64,000 nt of DNA. It comes from Bacillus litorisediminis (lineage in GTDB: Bacteria > Bacillota > Bacilli > Bacillales > JC228). A program made the translations under genes and the position numbers. Position 1 is the stretch's first letter; each line of letters begins with the position of its first letter. Below, one piece after another: positions 1 through 8,396 of the stretch. The stretch is taken from contig NZ_JAKZKT010000018.1 in assembly GCF_022808645.1 (NCBI RefSeq), positions 1 to 64,000 of the forward strand. The letters are read 5' to 3'. Under the pieces are notes generated by a model, which saw nothing but the letters and a program-made list of their open reading frames with translations, did not search any database and was not told where the DNA came from.

Positions 1-125
1 GATTTTGCCTCCGGCTTCCTTCAGATTCCACCTCACGATGGACACCCTTGCCTTTAGCTAACAGTTCCTACTGCCAAGCCTGTAGTGGACTTTCACCACC
101 AAGTTATAGCCCATGCCGGGCGCAC
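1..125 (-). mobile_element. 5' end of a group II intron (class C-like), running off the left edge
   Basis: Read on the minus strand, the element starts at 125 with GTGCGCCCGGCATGGGC and continues with GGTGGTGAAAGTCCACTAC, GGCAAGGGTGTCC and GAATCTGAAGGAAGCCGGAG. The GTGCG start and these domain I blocks match what I know of bacterial group IIC introns such as the Oceanobacillus iheyensis intron. Only the 5' part is visible; any maturase ORF and domains V-VI lie outside the window. The insertion point is 6 bases past a 12-bp stem-loop, which fits the known habit of class C introns of entering behind terminator hairpins. Confidence 0.85.
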
Positions 126-131
126 CAAACT

Positions 132-162
132 AAGAGATGGACTACACAAGAGTCCATCTCTT
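132..162 (-). terminator. 12-bp perfect stem-loop overlapping a stop codon; intron target hairpin
   Basis: Bases 132-143 (AAGAGATGGACT) are the exact reverse complement of 151-162, with a 7-base loop. The hairpin covers the last codons and stop of the minus-strand gene ending at 142. The T-rich tail expected of a terminator is only TTAGTTTGG before the intron begins, so the intron may have displaced part of it. Confidence 0.7.
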
Positions 163-900
163 CTCTTTCAGGTTATAAGTGACCACTATATCTGGGTTCC
201 TCTTCATATTTTCATACGCATCTTTCATCTCGTCCATATTCCAGTATGTACCTAATTTATAAAAGGGAATCTCAAATTTTGCTCTTGATGATTTTACTTT
301 TTCGGTATCTATAACACAGCCCTCATAAAGTAATCCCGAAAGATTCTTTAAGGAAGAAAAGTCGATTGGTTCAGGTTTAGAAGTCTTTTTAAAAAACATA
401 AAACCTTTATGCTTTTGTTCCCTCTTCATTACATTCATGATGATATAGCGAAGAACCCCGTAAAAATCATCTAAATTCCGATAATACGTTTTGTTAATCC
501 AGCCATCATCATGTGCTAAATAGACAAAGCGGTTATTTAACTTTTGAAAAAAAGCACTTCTTAAAGGATGCTTCATATGATTCAGGAAAAGCAATTCTGC
601 TATTTCTTGACCGTCTAATTCATCTAAAGCTTCAATATCATCAAAATCAACCCAGCTGAACTCACCATAACTTGAAACATCTTCTTTAATTAGATCCTGG
701 ATTTTTTCATGTTCAATATAATTAAATAGGGAGCGAAGATGCAGCTGCACATCATCAAATTTGTGTTCTAATAAAAGAACTGATTCTATAGGATTATTCA
801 TCGATTTGATAAAGTCGGTGAACGTTATTCCATGTGATAGTACATATTGTTCTGATTTGTTCATTTGCATATAAAATAAATCCGAATCCAGTTGTTTCAT
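142..900 (-). CDS. Hypothetical protein, 252 aa
   Basis: I do not recognise a family. The start is set at the ATG at 900, because a GGAGG sits about nine bases upstream (GGAGGTCGGGAGTAATG); the longer ORF reaching 999 has no such site. The protein begins MKQLDSDLFYMQMNKSEQ and is rich in aromatic and charged residues. It has no signal peptide, no evident membrane helix and no cysteine pattern, so it is probably cytoplasmic. It stands alone on the minus strand, divergent from the exporter at 1055, and a stem-loop overlaps its stop codon. The group II intron begins 17 bases past the stop, outside the reading frame. Confidence 0.7.
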   Translation of the reverse strand: MKQLDSDLFYMQMNKSEQYVLSHGITFTDFIKSMNNPIESVLLLEHKFDDVQLHLRSLFNYIEHEKIQDLIKEDVSSYGEFSWVDFDDIEALDELDGQEIAELLFLNHMKHPLRSAFFQKLNNRFVYLAHDDGWINKTYYRNLDDFYGVLRYIIMNVMKREQKHKGFMFFKKTSKPEPIDFSSLKNLSGLLYEGCVIDTEKVKSSRAKFEIPFYKLGTYWNMDEMKDAYENMKRNPDIVVTYNLKEKRWTLV

Positions 901-1041
901 TACTCCCGACCTCCATATCAAAATCAATACTCCTATTTTACCAAATGTTTGAATTTCAGAATACTGATTTAATCCAAAGTGCATGACTTTAAAAAACAAG
1001 GGGAAATTAAAAAAAGGCTATTATACGGAGGTGTAAGCCTG

Positions 1042-1068
1042 TTGCAGGTGAAAATTGGCACTAATTAA
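1042..1068 (+). promoter_or_regulatory. Possible 8-codon upstream ORF overlapping the next gene's start
   Basis: GGAGGTG at 1027-1033 is the best Shine-Dalgarno in this leader. It sits eight bases before a TTG at 1042 that opens TTG CAG GTG AAA ATT GGC ACT AAT TAA, one frame away from the exporter gene whose TTG start (1055) lies inside it. Translational coupling is inferred from this arrangement. Confidence 0.4.
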
Positions 1069-2377
1069 TATTTTTCTTGTGATCATTCTTATAGCCTTAA
1101 CGGCGTTTTTCGTTTCCTCTGAATTTGCGATTGTAAAAGTTAGAACTTCCCAGTTAGAAGCTCTTATTGCGGAGGGGAACAAAAAAGCAGTTGCAGCTAA
1201 GCGGGTTACGACCCACTTAGATGAATATTTGTCTGCTTGCCAGCTGGGAATTACCATCACAGCATTAGGTCTGGGGTGGCTTGGAGAGCCGACCGTCGAG
1301 AGCCTTCTTTTTCCCCTTTTTCAGAGATTTGAAATTCCTGAATCGATAGCCCATGTCATTTCATTTTTAATAGCCTTTGCTGTAATCACGTATATTCATG
1401 TTGTTATCGGAGAATTGGCACCAAAAACAGTTGCTATTCAGAAAGCAGTTGACATTACTCTTTCAGTCGCTAAACCATTGATTTGGTTTTATAAATTAAT
1501 GCGTCCTATGATTTGGGTATTAAATGGCTCAGCACTTCTCATAGTTAAAATGCTAGGAATGAAGCGGGTTTCCGAAAATGAACTGGCTCACTCTGAAGAG
1601 GAGCTTCGCATTCTTCTTTCTGAAAGTTATGAGAGCGGAGAAATCAATCAATCCGAATATAAATATATGAGTAATATCTTTGAATTTGATGATCGGGTAG
1701 CTAGAGAAATAATGGTTCCCCGTACCGAAATTGTCGCAATCAATGTTGATGCAAGCCTTAAAGAAATCCTTGAGATTGTAAAGGAAGAGGGTTTTACCAG
1801 ATACCCAGTGATCGAACAGGACAAAGATAACATTATTGGATTTATTAATATCAAAGAATTGCTCACCGATTGTGTGTATCAAAATTGCCCAGAAGATGCA
1901 CCTGTTTCTAAATATTTAAAACCCATCATAAGGGTTATAGAAAGCATTCCGATTCACGATTTATTAGTAATTATGCAAAAAGAACGCTCTCATATGGGGA
2001 TTTTATTGGATGAATACGGAGGAACCGCCGGGCTTGTTACAGTAGAAGATATTTTAGAAGAAATTGTTGGTGAAATTAGAGACGAATTTGATAAAGACGA
2101 AGTGGCTGAGGTCAGAAAAGTCGGAGACGGTCACTTCCTGCTAGATGCTAAAATCCTTCTTGAAGATGTAAATCAATTATTCAACATCGATATAGACGAG
2201 GAAGATATTGATACTCTGGGCGGCTGGCTCTTATCCAAAAAGATGGACATTCAAAAAGGAGACTCAGTTACTGAACAAGGTGTAACATTCACAGTAAGTG
2301 AAATTGAAGGGCATCATATCCTTTATATTGAGGCAAAAATGAAGCCTTTACCAACCAATGAACCTACTCTTGAATAA
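1055..2377 (+). CDS. CNNM/CBS-domain ion exporter (MpfA/YhdP-like, CorC family)
   Basis: This is a 440-residue membrane protein of the CNNM/CorC (old name haemolysin C) family. An N-terminal DUF21 domain with about four hydrophobic segments (residues 1-175) is followed by two CBS motifs (about 200-330; [11 protein letters not shown] and HMGILLDEYGGTAGLVTVED) and a C-terminal CorC_HlyC domain (about 345-430). The Bacillus subtilis homolog YhdP/MpfA exports Mg2+, so magnesium export at the membrane is the likely role, by homology only. The start is TTG: an in-frame TGA lies immediately upstream and no earlier start exists. It closely resembles the gene at 3075, with a MerR regulator between them, which suggests a local duplication. 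Confidence 0.9.
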   Translation: MALINIFLVIILIALTAFFVSSEFAIVKVRTSQLEALIAEGNKKAVAAKRVTTHLDEYLSACQLGITITALGLGWLGEPTVESLLFPLFQRFEIPESIAHVISFLIAFAVITYIHVVIGELAPKTVAIQKAVDITLSVAKPLIWFYKLMRPMIWVLNGSALLIVKMLGMKRVSENELAHSEEELRILLSESYESGEINQSEYKYMSNIFEFDDRVAREIMVPRTEIVAINVDASLKEILEIVKEEGFTRYPVIEQDKDNIIGFINIKELLTDCVYQNCPEDAPVSKYLKPIIRVIESIPIHDLLVIMQKERSHMGILLDEYGGTAGLVTVEDILEEIVGEIRDEFDKDEVAEVRKVGDGHFLLDAKILLEDVNQLFNIDIDEEDIDTLGGWLLSKKMDIQKGDSVTEQGVTFTVSEIEGHHILYIEAKMKPLPTNEPTLE

Positions 2378-2389
2378 TAAAAATGCAGC

Positions 2390-2417
2390 AAAAACTGGCA
2401 TTTGGCCAGTTTTTTAT
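2390..2417 (+). terminator. Intrinsic terminator after the first exporter gene
   Basis: AAAAACTGGC (2390-2399), a 5-base loop, and GCCAGTTTTT (2405-2414) form a 10-bp stem whose right arm runs into a T tract. Confidence 0.85.
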
Positions 2418-2542
2418 TGTCCAAACTCATATGCCGACACCATCTCATTTTGTAATACTTACTTGAATTTTCAGATAGATGTAATCGTTTTTTCAGGGAA
2501 AGAATAAACTTATAGTGATACCTGATGGGAAAACCGTCACGT

Positions 2543-2571
2543 TTGACTGTATAGTTTACGTAATTTATAAT
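2543..2571 (+). promoter_or_regulatory. Sigma-A promoter of the merR-exporter operon
   Basis: TTGACT (2543-2548) and TATAAT (2566-2571) are separated by 17 bases, close to the sigma-A consensus. A start near 2578 would give a short leader before GAGGTG at 2591. I see no MerR-type long spacer (19-20 bp), so the MerR protein may not act on this promoter by DNA unwinding. Confidence 0.8.
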
Positions 2572-2598
2572 TAACCATTATATAGTAAAAGAGGTGAT

Positions 2599-2631
2599 AT
2601 GATGGGGCAGTGTATCGAATTAGCGAACTAG
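2599..2631 (+). promoter_or_regulatory. Possible 10-codon upstream ORF overlapping the merR start
   Basis: GAGGTGAT is followed directly by ATG ATG at 2599-2604, opening ATG ATG GGG CAG TGT ATC GAA TTA GCG AAC TAG in a different frame from the MerR gene. The MerR GTG (2610) lies inside it. The strong ribosome site could serve this ORF, or serve the GTG at a long spacing of 11 bases. Confidence 0.35.
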
Positions 2632-3020
2632 CAAGTATAGCTAATGTTTCAAAAAGAACAGTAGATTACTATACAAACATGGGTCTTCTTGTAGCAGAGC
2701 GTTCAAAGGCCAACTATAGGATTTACCATGAAGATGCAGTTGAGGATTTAAAATTTATTGAACATTGCAAAAGCCTTCATATTCCTCTTGAAGAGATTAA
2801 GAAAAAACTAGAATTACAGAAATCGACCACTATTAATGATTATGACGTGGAAGATCAAATATCTTCCGTTTCAGAGCATATGAAGTATTTGCAAGACGAA
2901 ATCAATAATTTACTCTCCATACTGCAGAAAATGGATTCAAAACGGAAAGAAGCGGTATCGGAAAAACTTTCCCCAGAAAGTGTATCCTTAATGAAATCGC
3001 TTCGTTTGATTTCAAGCTAA
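2610..3020 (+). CDS. MerR-family transcriptional regulator
   Basis: This is a 136-residue DNA-binding protein. The N-terminal winged-helix domain has the family signature (RISELASIANVSKRTVDYYT, then GLLVAERS and NYRIY at residues 1-45). A long coiled-coil dimerisation helix follows (about 75-115) and there is a short tail without a cysteine metal site, so I cannot name an effector. The GTG start is forced by an in-frame TGA at 2595. It has its own sigma-A promoter and is followed 54 bases later by the second exporter gene, with no terminator between, so the two are probably one transcript. It resembles regulators found next to yhdP in Bacillus; control of the exporter genes is inferred. Confidence 0.85.
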   Translation: MYRISELASIANVSKRTVDYYTNMGLLVAERSKANYRIYHEDAVEDLKFIEHCKSLHIPLEEIKKKLELQKSTTINDYDVEDQISSVSEHMKYLQDEINNLLSILQKMDSKRKEAVSEKLSPESVSLMKSLRLISS

Positions 3021-3043
3021 AATATATGGAGGTGACACCTTAT

Positions 3044-3064
3044 TTGCTCAGAATAGAGCGATAA
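3044..3064 (+). promoter_or_regulatory. Possible 6-codon upstream ORF before the second exporter gene
   Basis: GGAGGTG (3028-3034) precedes a TTG at 3044 opening TTG CTC AGA ATA GAG CGA TAA. Its TAA overlaps the AAGGGA ribosome site of the exporter gene (start 3075), the layout expected for termination-reinitiation. Inference only. Confidence 0.4.
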
Positions 3065-3074
3065 GGGAATTTAT

Positions 3075-4436
3075 TTGGACATATTTAACTTGGTGCTTTT
3101 TGCCATATTGATTGCTTTAACAGCATTTTTCGTCTCGACCGAGTTTGCGATAGTAAAGGTTCGAAGCTCTCGGATTGACCAATTGGTGGAAGAAGGTAGC
3201 AAGCGGGCAATAAGAGCTAAGAAAGTAATAACCAATCTTGATGAATATTTATCAGCCTGTCAGCTTGGTATTACGGTTACGGCATTAGGATTAGGTTGGT
3301 TAGGTGAACCAACCGTTGTTAGAATACTAGAACCGATATTTAGTAAGTTTAATTTGCCTGAATCAACTGCTCATGTTGTGTCGTTTGTTATTGCCTTTTT
3401 ATCGGTTACCTATCTTCACGTGGTTGTAGGGGAATTAGCTCCAAAAACAATTGCTATTCAAAGAGCAGAGTTTATTACATTAACATTTTCCGGTCCATTA
3501 ATCTTTTTCTATCGGATTATGTTCCCGTTTATCTGGCTATTAAACGGATCTGCTCAGCTTTTAACAAGGGCTTTTGGCTTTCACTCAGCCAAGGAGCACG
3601 AGGTTGCCCATTCTGAAGAAGAACTGAGAATCATACTATCTGACAGTCTCAAAAGCGGCGAAATCAATCAATCTGAGTTTAAATATGTAAATAAGATTTT
3701 TGATTTTGATGATCGGATTGCTAAAGAAATTATGGTACCAAGGACAGAAATAGTGAGTCTTTCTAAAGACGATACATTAGATGTGTTTCTAAGTGTTGTA
3801 AAGGACGAAGGATTCACTAGATACCCAATTATTGATGGTGACAAAGACCACATTATCGGACTAATCAACGTAAAAGAAGTGATTACTGATCTCTTGACGA
3901 TTGATCAGCCTGAAAGTGTTACGATTGCTGACTATATTCGCCCCATTATACGGGTTATCGATACCATTCCAATAAATGACTTATTGGTCAAAATGCAAAA
4001 AGAACGGATCCACATGGCGGTCCTGATGGATGAATACGGCGGAACCTCGGGATTAGTGACAGTGGAAGATATTATTGAAGAAATCGTTGGGGAAATCCGT
4101 GACGAATTTGATATGGATGAAGTTCCGCAAATAAGAAAACTTAAAGAGCATCACTATATCGTCGACGCCAAAGTTCTTGTCAGTGAAGTAAATGACCTGT
4201 TAGGCACAAATATTAACGATGAGGACGTAGACACAATTGGCGGATGGATTCTCACAGAGAACTATGATGCCAAACAAGGTGACATAGTTGAACAAGATGG
4301 ATATTGCTTTAAGATAAAAGATATGGAGGATCACCATATCAAATATGTAGAGGTTTATAAAGTAAAGGAAAGCTTTGAATCAAAAGCTCCCCTTACGATC
4401 CAAAATACAGAGACTGTGAATCAGTCTGTCTTTTGA
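3075..4436 (+). CDS. CNNM/CBS-domain ion exporter, second paralog
   Basis: This 453-residue paralog of the 1055 gene shares the order DUF21 membrane domain (about 1-175), paired CBS motifs ([11 protein letters not shown] near 215; [20 protein letters not shown] near 315-335) and C-terminal CorC_HlyC domain, plus an extra 15-20 residue tail. By homology to MpfA it should export Mg2+ or another divalent cation. The start is TTG with AAGGGA six bases upstream; an in-frame TAG at 3054 rules out a longer form. It follows merR and is probably cotranscribed with it. The first copy lies outside this transcript, so the paralogs may be expressed under different conditions. Confidence 0.9.
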   Translation: MDIFNLVLFAILIALTAFFVSTEFAIVKVRSSRIDQLVEEGSKRAIRAKKVITNLDEYLSACQLGITVTALGLGWLGEPTVVRILEPIFSKFNLPESTAHVVSFVIAFLSVTYLHVVVGELAPKTIAIQRAEFITLTFSGPLIFFYRIMFPFIWLLNGSAQLLTRAFGFHSAKEHEVAHSEEELRIILSDSLKSGEINQSEFKYVNKIFDFDDRIAKEIMVPRTEIVSLSKDDTLDVFLSVVKDEGFTRYPIIDGDKDHIIGLINVKEVITDLLTIDQPESVTIADYIRPIIRVIDTIPINDLLVKMQKERIHMAVLMDEYGGTSGLVTVEDIIEEIVGEIRDEFDMDEVPQIRKLKEHHYIVDAKVLVSEVNDLLGTNINDEDVDTIGGWILTENYDAKQGDIVEQDGYCFKIKDMEDHHIKYVEVYKVKESFESKAPLTIQNTETVNQSVF

Positions 4437-4455
4437 AAAAAAAATAAAGACAATA

Positions 4456-4487
4456 GGAGGATCCAGCGTTAAGCTGGTCCTCTTTTT
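4456..4487 (+). terminator. Intrinsic terminator after the merR-exporter operon
   Basis: GAGGATCCAGC pairs with GCTGGTCCTC (one bulged base) and is followed by TTTTT. Confidence 0.8.
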
Positions 4488-4523
4488 GATTTAAAATGGA
4501 TTATAGTTGTGAAAGGACACACG

Positions 4524-4945
4524 GGGTTTGACTGATAGGATTTAGTTTTGACTGATAGAACTCGGGTTTGACTGATAGGATTTAGTTTTGACTCATAGAA
4601 CTCGGGTTTGACCGATAGAATTCAGTTTTGACTGATAGAACTCGGGTTTGACCGATAGAATTCAGTTTTGACTGATAGAACTCGGGTTTGACCGATAGAA
4701 ACCCGGTTTTGACTGATAGAAGTCTTATTTTGACCGATAGAAACCCAGTTTTGACCGATAGAAGTCTGATTTTGACCGATAGAAACCCAGTTTTGACCGA
4801 TAGAATTCAGTTTTGACTGATAGAACTCGGTTTTGACCGATAGAAACCCAGTTTTGACCGATAGAATTTATTTTTGACCCATAGAATACCATTTTGACCG
4901 ATAGAACAGGTTTTGACTGATACATTCCCGCTTGACCGATTGCAA
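4524..4945. repeat. Tandem array, about 21 copies of TTTTGACYGATAGAA, period 20-21 bp
   Basis: The core TTGACYGATAG recurs at 4528, 4548, 4568 and onward to 4932. The period is 20 bp in the first nine copies and mostly 21 bp afterwards. The filler between cores alternates among a few variants (ACTCGGG, ATTCAGT, AACCCAGT). The 21-bp section keeps a minus-strand frame open (FYRSK repeats), but nothing suggests it is a gene: no ribosome site and pure repeat composition. With the terminator before it and AT-rich DNA after it, the array fills the 757-bp gap between the exporter and SEDS genes. Confidence 0.9.
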
Positions 4946-5193
4946 ACCAAGGTTATGACCATCTATATAACCAAATTTTTTACAGATAAAACCTTTAAGA
5001 GAATATTTCTCTACCCATTAACACCCAGCTAACCCAAATTAACCCATAATATCTTGTTTTCCTGCACGTAACTGTCATAATTTATCAAAATACAATCATT
5101 GTAAGCTCTAGTTTTCTCTGATACCATTTATATGGTACTTATAAATTGATTTAATAATAAGTGACTTCTGTTTATATAGAATAAGGTGACGCT
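4946..5193 (+). other. AT-rich leader of the SEDS gene with a small dyad
   Basis: No ORF is seen. TACCAT and ATGGTA (5122-5137) form a short inverted repeat that could be an operator. No convincing -35/-10 pair stands out. Confidence 0.3.
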
Positions 5194-6369
5194 ATGAATA
5201 CACAACAAAAAAAAGTTGGAGAACGTTTTGACTGGAATCTTTGTTTAATCCTGTTTCTCTTTCTTTTAGTCAGCATTACAGCTATCTCAAGTGCACAAAC
5301 AACAGACAACGATCCAACCAATTATGCGCTTAGACAGGCCGTTTTTTATGGAATTGGTGCGATCATTATTGCGATTGCGATGTATTTTGATACAGAACAA
5401 TACCGTAAGCTTTCTTGGTTCTTATATGGGATTGGAATCCTTTTGCTCATTTTATTATTTGTGGTTCCGGCAAACTTATTGGCCCAAGATTATCCGAAAA
5501 GTTGGTTTTATTTCCCAGGTATCGGGTCGCTGCAGCCCTCTGAATTTATGAAAACATTTTTAATTTTTATGTTAAGCCGGACAATTGTAGAGCATAATGA
5601 CCGGTATTTTCAAAAGACAATCAAAACTGATTTTTGGCTGCTAGCTAAAATCGGTTTTCTGACCCTGATTCCTTTAGGACTTGTTATGCTCCAGCCTGAC
5701 CTAGGTACTTCCCTAGTATTTATCGCAATTTTTGCAGGATTGGTTTTAGTTTCAGGTATTACTTGGAAAATCATTGTTCCCGTATTTGGAACGATTGCCT
5801 TGATTGGAACCACCGCTTTATTACTCGTTATTTACAATCCTGAATTTTTAGAGGAGAAGTTCGGTCTGGTTAAGTATCAGTTTGACCGGATTTATACATG
5901 GTTAGATCCGTATAATAACCCGCAGGACGAAGGGTATAACTTAATCCAGACCTTGACAGCTATAGGTTCTGGGGAAATTACAGGAAAAGGCTATAATGAA
6001 AAAGTGGTGTTTGTCCCAGAGCAGCATACTGACTTTATTTTCTCAGTAATTGGGGAAGAGTACGGTTTTATTGGAGCAAGCTTTGTAATCAGTTTATTCT
6101 TCCTGTTAATATATCATTTGATTAAAGTCGCCCTTGAAACGAGAGATCCATTTAGCTCCTATGTTTGTACAGGTATCATTTGTATGATTACCTTCCATGT
6201 ATTTGAAAATATAGGGATGCAAATTCAGCTGCTTCCAATTACGGGGATCCCGCTTCCGTTTATTAGCTACGGGGGAAGTTCTTTAATGGGTACCATGCTT
6301 GCGATGGGTGTCATCTTTAGTATTCGCTACCACCATCGAACGTATATGTTTGCTTCCGATGAGAAGTAG
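5194..6369 (+). CDS. SEDS-family peptidoglycan polymerase (RodA/FtsW type)
   Basis: This 391-residue integral membrane protein has about ten hydrophobic segments. It should polymerise lipid II into glycan strands, working with a class B penicillin-binding protein. Family marks are LQPSEFMK (about residue 111), MLQPDLGTS (about 167), the loop WLDPYNNPQDEGYNLIQT, PEQHTDFIFSVIGEEYG (about 275-290, holding the catalytic aspartate) and the C-terminal PLPFISYGGSS. The hydrophilic tail is short, closer to RodA than to FtsW. The start has AAGGTGA eight bases upstream. Bacilli often carry several SEDS genes; no partner PBP gene is adjacent, so I give no symbol. Confidence 0.92.
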   Translation: MNTQQKKVGERFDWNLCLILFLFLLVSITAISSAQTTDNDPTNYALRQAVFYGIGAIIIAIAMYFDTEQYRKLSWFLYGIGILLLILLFVVPANLLAQDYPKSWFYFPGIGSLQPSEFMKTFLIFMLSRTIVEHNDRYFQKTIKTDFWLLAKIGFLTLIPLGLVMLQPDLGTSLVFIAIFAGLVLVSGITWKIIVPVFGTIALIGTTALLLVIYNPEFLEEKFGLVKYQFDRIYTWLDPYNNPQDEGYNLIQTLTAIGSGEITGKGYNEKVVFVPEQHTDFIFSVIGEEYGFIGASFVISLFFLLIYHLIKVALETRDPFSSYVCTGIICMITFHVFENIGMQIQLLPITGIPLPFISYGGSSLMGTMLAMGVIFSIRYHHRTYMFASDEK

Positions 6370-6370
6370 G

Positions 6371-6398
6371 TTGACAATTTAAAAGTTACGATTATAAT
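6371..6398 (+). promoter_or_regulatory. Sigma-A promoter of the T-box/argS transcript
   Basis: TTGACA (6371-6376) and TATAAT (6393-6398) are spaced by 16 bases. It starts just after the stop codon of the SEDS gene and lies directly before the T-box leader. Confidence 0.8.
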
Positions 6399-6404
6399 GG
6401 TTTA

Positions 6405-6637
6405 AAAAATAATAAATCGATGAAAAAGAGAGTAATCAAAGTATGTTTTGTAAGCGAGTCAGGATTTGGTGTGAGCCTGATAAACCTCTTTGATGAACCG
6501 CACTTTGGAGATGTGTTTGTGAACTTTCAGTAGCAAACACCGGCGTGCAGCCGTTACCTGATAAGTGGTTCTTAATGGACTAATAGAGTGGTACCGCGGG
6601 ATAAGCTCGTCTCTAATATGAGAGACGGGCTTTTTTG
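6405..6637 (+). promoter_or_regulatory. T-box leader RNA, arginine-type
   Basis: The leader has the diagnostic T-box sequence AGAGTGGTACCGCGG (6585-6599), an AGTA motif on the 5' side of stem I (AGAGTAATCAAAG) and its partner CTTTGATGAAC on the 3' side. Directly after GAAC lies CGC (6499-6501), an arginine codon, in the specifier position. A terminator (11-bp stem 6604-6628, then T run) ends it. Uncharged tRNA-Arg should favour the antiterminator and switch on argS. The arginine identity agrees with the gene downstream. Confidence 0.9.
6604..6636 (+). terminator. T-box-controlled terminator
   Basis: AGCTCGTCTCT pairs with AGAGACGGGCT (one G-U pair) around AATATG, followed by a run of T. It would compete with the antiterminator formed by the TGGTACCGCG block. 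Confidence 0.85.
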
Positions 6638-6666
6638 TATTTGAAAACTTTTAAAGGAGGCCAGCT

Positions 6667-8346
6667 ATGTTACACTCACTATGCTCCACCCTGCTCCAAT
6701 CAGGTATACCTGAACTGGGCTTAAAAGAAATTGAACAACTGCTCGAAAAACCAAAACATAAAGATCATGGAGACATTTCTTTCCCATGCTTTGCCTTGGC
6801 TAAGCATAGAAAGACTTCCCCGCAACAAATTGCGAAAGAGCTGTCTCAAAATCTGTCGGGTCCTCTCTTCCAAAAGATTGAAGCTGTCGGCCCCTATGTA
6901 AATTTTTTCTTTGATCCGGCAGCTGTTGCCAAAGAAATGGTTAACGATATCTTAGCTAAAAATTCAAGCTTTGGGACCAATCGAAATGGGGCGGGGGCCA
7001 AGATTGTCGTGGATATGTCGTCACCCAATATTGCCAAGCCTTTTTCAATGGGACATCTGCGCTCCACTGTAATTGGGAACTCCCTATGCTTAATTGGTGA
7101 GAAAAATGGCTACAAAATGATTAAAATTAATTACGTTGGTGACTGGGGCACACAATTTGGCAAATTGATTTATGCTTATTTACAATGGGGAGACCCGGAA
7201 AAAGTCGCCCAAAATCCAATTCAAGAGCTGTTTACTCTATATGTAAAATTTCACGCTGAGGCTGAGCAAAATCCTGCACTTGAAGAAGAAGGCCGGAAAG
7301 CGTTCCAGCAATTAGAGTCTGGTAACGAGGAATATATGCAAATTTGGAAAAGCTTTAAAGAGGCATCTCTCCTTGCTTTTCAAAAAGTATATGATCTTTT
7401 GGGAATCAGTTTCGATTCTTGGAAGGGTGAATCTTCTTATAATGATAAAATGGAGGCTACCATTTCCCTTCTTGAAGAAAAAGGTTTATTAATAGAATCT
7501 GACGGTGCTAGTATCGTTTCTTTGGAAGATGAGAGTTTGCCTCCATGTTTAATTAAAAAACGGGATGGGGCCACCCTTTATGCAACTCGTGATTTAACTG
7601 CCGTGTACGATCGTTTTCATGACTACCAGTTTTCTCGGGCCTTTTATGTCGTGGGTCACGAACAATCCATTCATTTTAAGCAAGTGTTTTCTGTTCTAAA
7701 AAAGCTGGAAGCCCCGTTTTCTGACTCCCTAGAGCACATCCCTTTCGGACTCTATTTAAAAGATGGACAAAAAATGTCTACTAGAAAAGGAAGGGTTATT
7801 TTACTGGAGGAAGTCCTGGAAGAATCTATTGCAAAGGCTCGCGAAAATATTAAGGCAAGAAATCCGGATTTGCCTAACCTGCAAGAGGTGGCTAAAGAAG
7901 TAGGTGTTGGCGCCATCCTATTTCATGACTTGAAGCAAGACCGGATGAATTCAATTGAATTTGATGTAGATGAGATGCTGACGTTTGAAGGAGAAACAGG
8001 TCCTTACCTCCAATACACGCATGCCAGAGCCCAGTCCTTATTGAGAAAGTCTGGTGAGACTAGCTTTCATTTCACCTATGAATCTCATCAAAAGAGCTGG
8101 GAATTAATCAAGGAGCTTTACTCGTTTCCCAATCAGGTAGAACAAGCCTTTAACAGGCGCTCCCCCGCTATCATTGCTCAGTATTTGTTAAAGGTTGCCA
8201 AGCTGTTTAACCAATACTATAGTCAGGTAAAAATTTTATCGGACTCCGAACAACAAGAATCAAGACTCGCATTAGTCAAAGCGGTAACGGTCATTTTAAA
8301 AGAAGGCATGCGGCTGCTCGGAATGAAAGCACCTGATCAAATGTAA
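6667..8346 (+). CDS. argS: Arginyl-tRNA synthetase
   Basis: This 559-residue class I enzyme charges tRNA-Arg with arginine at the cost of ATP. The N-terminal additional domain (1-100) is followed by the Rossmann catalytic core, with SPNIAKPFSMGHLRST (about 119-134, HIGH-type signature) and KMSTRKGRVI (about 366-375, KMSKS-type). The C-terminal anticodon-binding DALR domain ends in the typical EGMRLLGMKAPDQM. The start has AAAGGAGG seven bases upstream. It is controlled by the arginine T-box in front of it. The main argS of B. subtilis lacks a T-box as far as I know, so this may be an extra, starvation-inducible copy. Confidence 0.95.
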   Translation: MLHSLCSTLLQSGIPELGLKEIEQLLEKPKHKDHGDISFPCFALAKHRKTSPQQIAKELSQNLSGPLFQKIEAVGPYVNFFFDPAAVAKEMVNDILAKNSSFGTNRNGAGAKIVVDMSSPNIAKPFSMGHLRSTVIGNSLCLIGEKNGYKMIKINYVGDWGTQFGKLIYAYLQWGDPEKVAQNPIQELFTLYVKFHAEAEQNPALEEEGRKAFQQLESGNEEYMQIWKSFKEASLLAFQKVYDLLGISFDSWKGESSYNDKMEATISLLEEKGLLIESDGASIVSLEDESLPPCLIKKRDGATLYATRDLTAVYDRFHDYQFSRAFYVVGHEQSIHFKQVFSVLKKLEAPFSDSLEHIPFGLYLKDGQKMSTRKGRVILLEEVLEESIAKARENIKARNPDLPNLQEVAKEVGVGAILFHDLKQDRMNSIEFDVDEMLTFEGETGPYLQYTHARAQSLLRKSGETSFHFTYESHQKSWELIKELYSFPNQVEQAFNRRSPAIIAQYLLKVAKLFNQYYSQVKILSDSEQQESRLALVKAVTVILKEGMRLLGMKAPDQM

Positions 8347-8396
8347 AGAAAAACCTGGCTAGCGCTTTAGGTTAGGCGCAGGCAAGTGCAAGCCCG

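Noticed and set aside
4725-4925. Minus-strand open frame with repeated FYRSK
   Set aside because: It exists only because the array period is 21 bp; no ribosome site and no non-repeat sequence.
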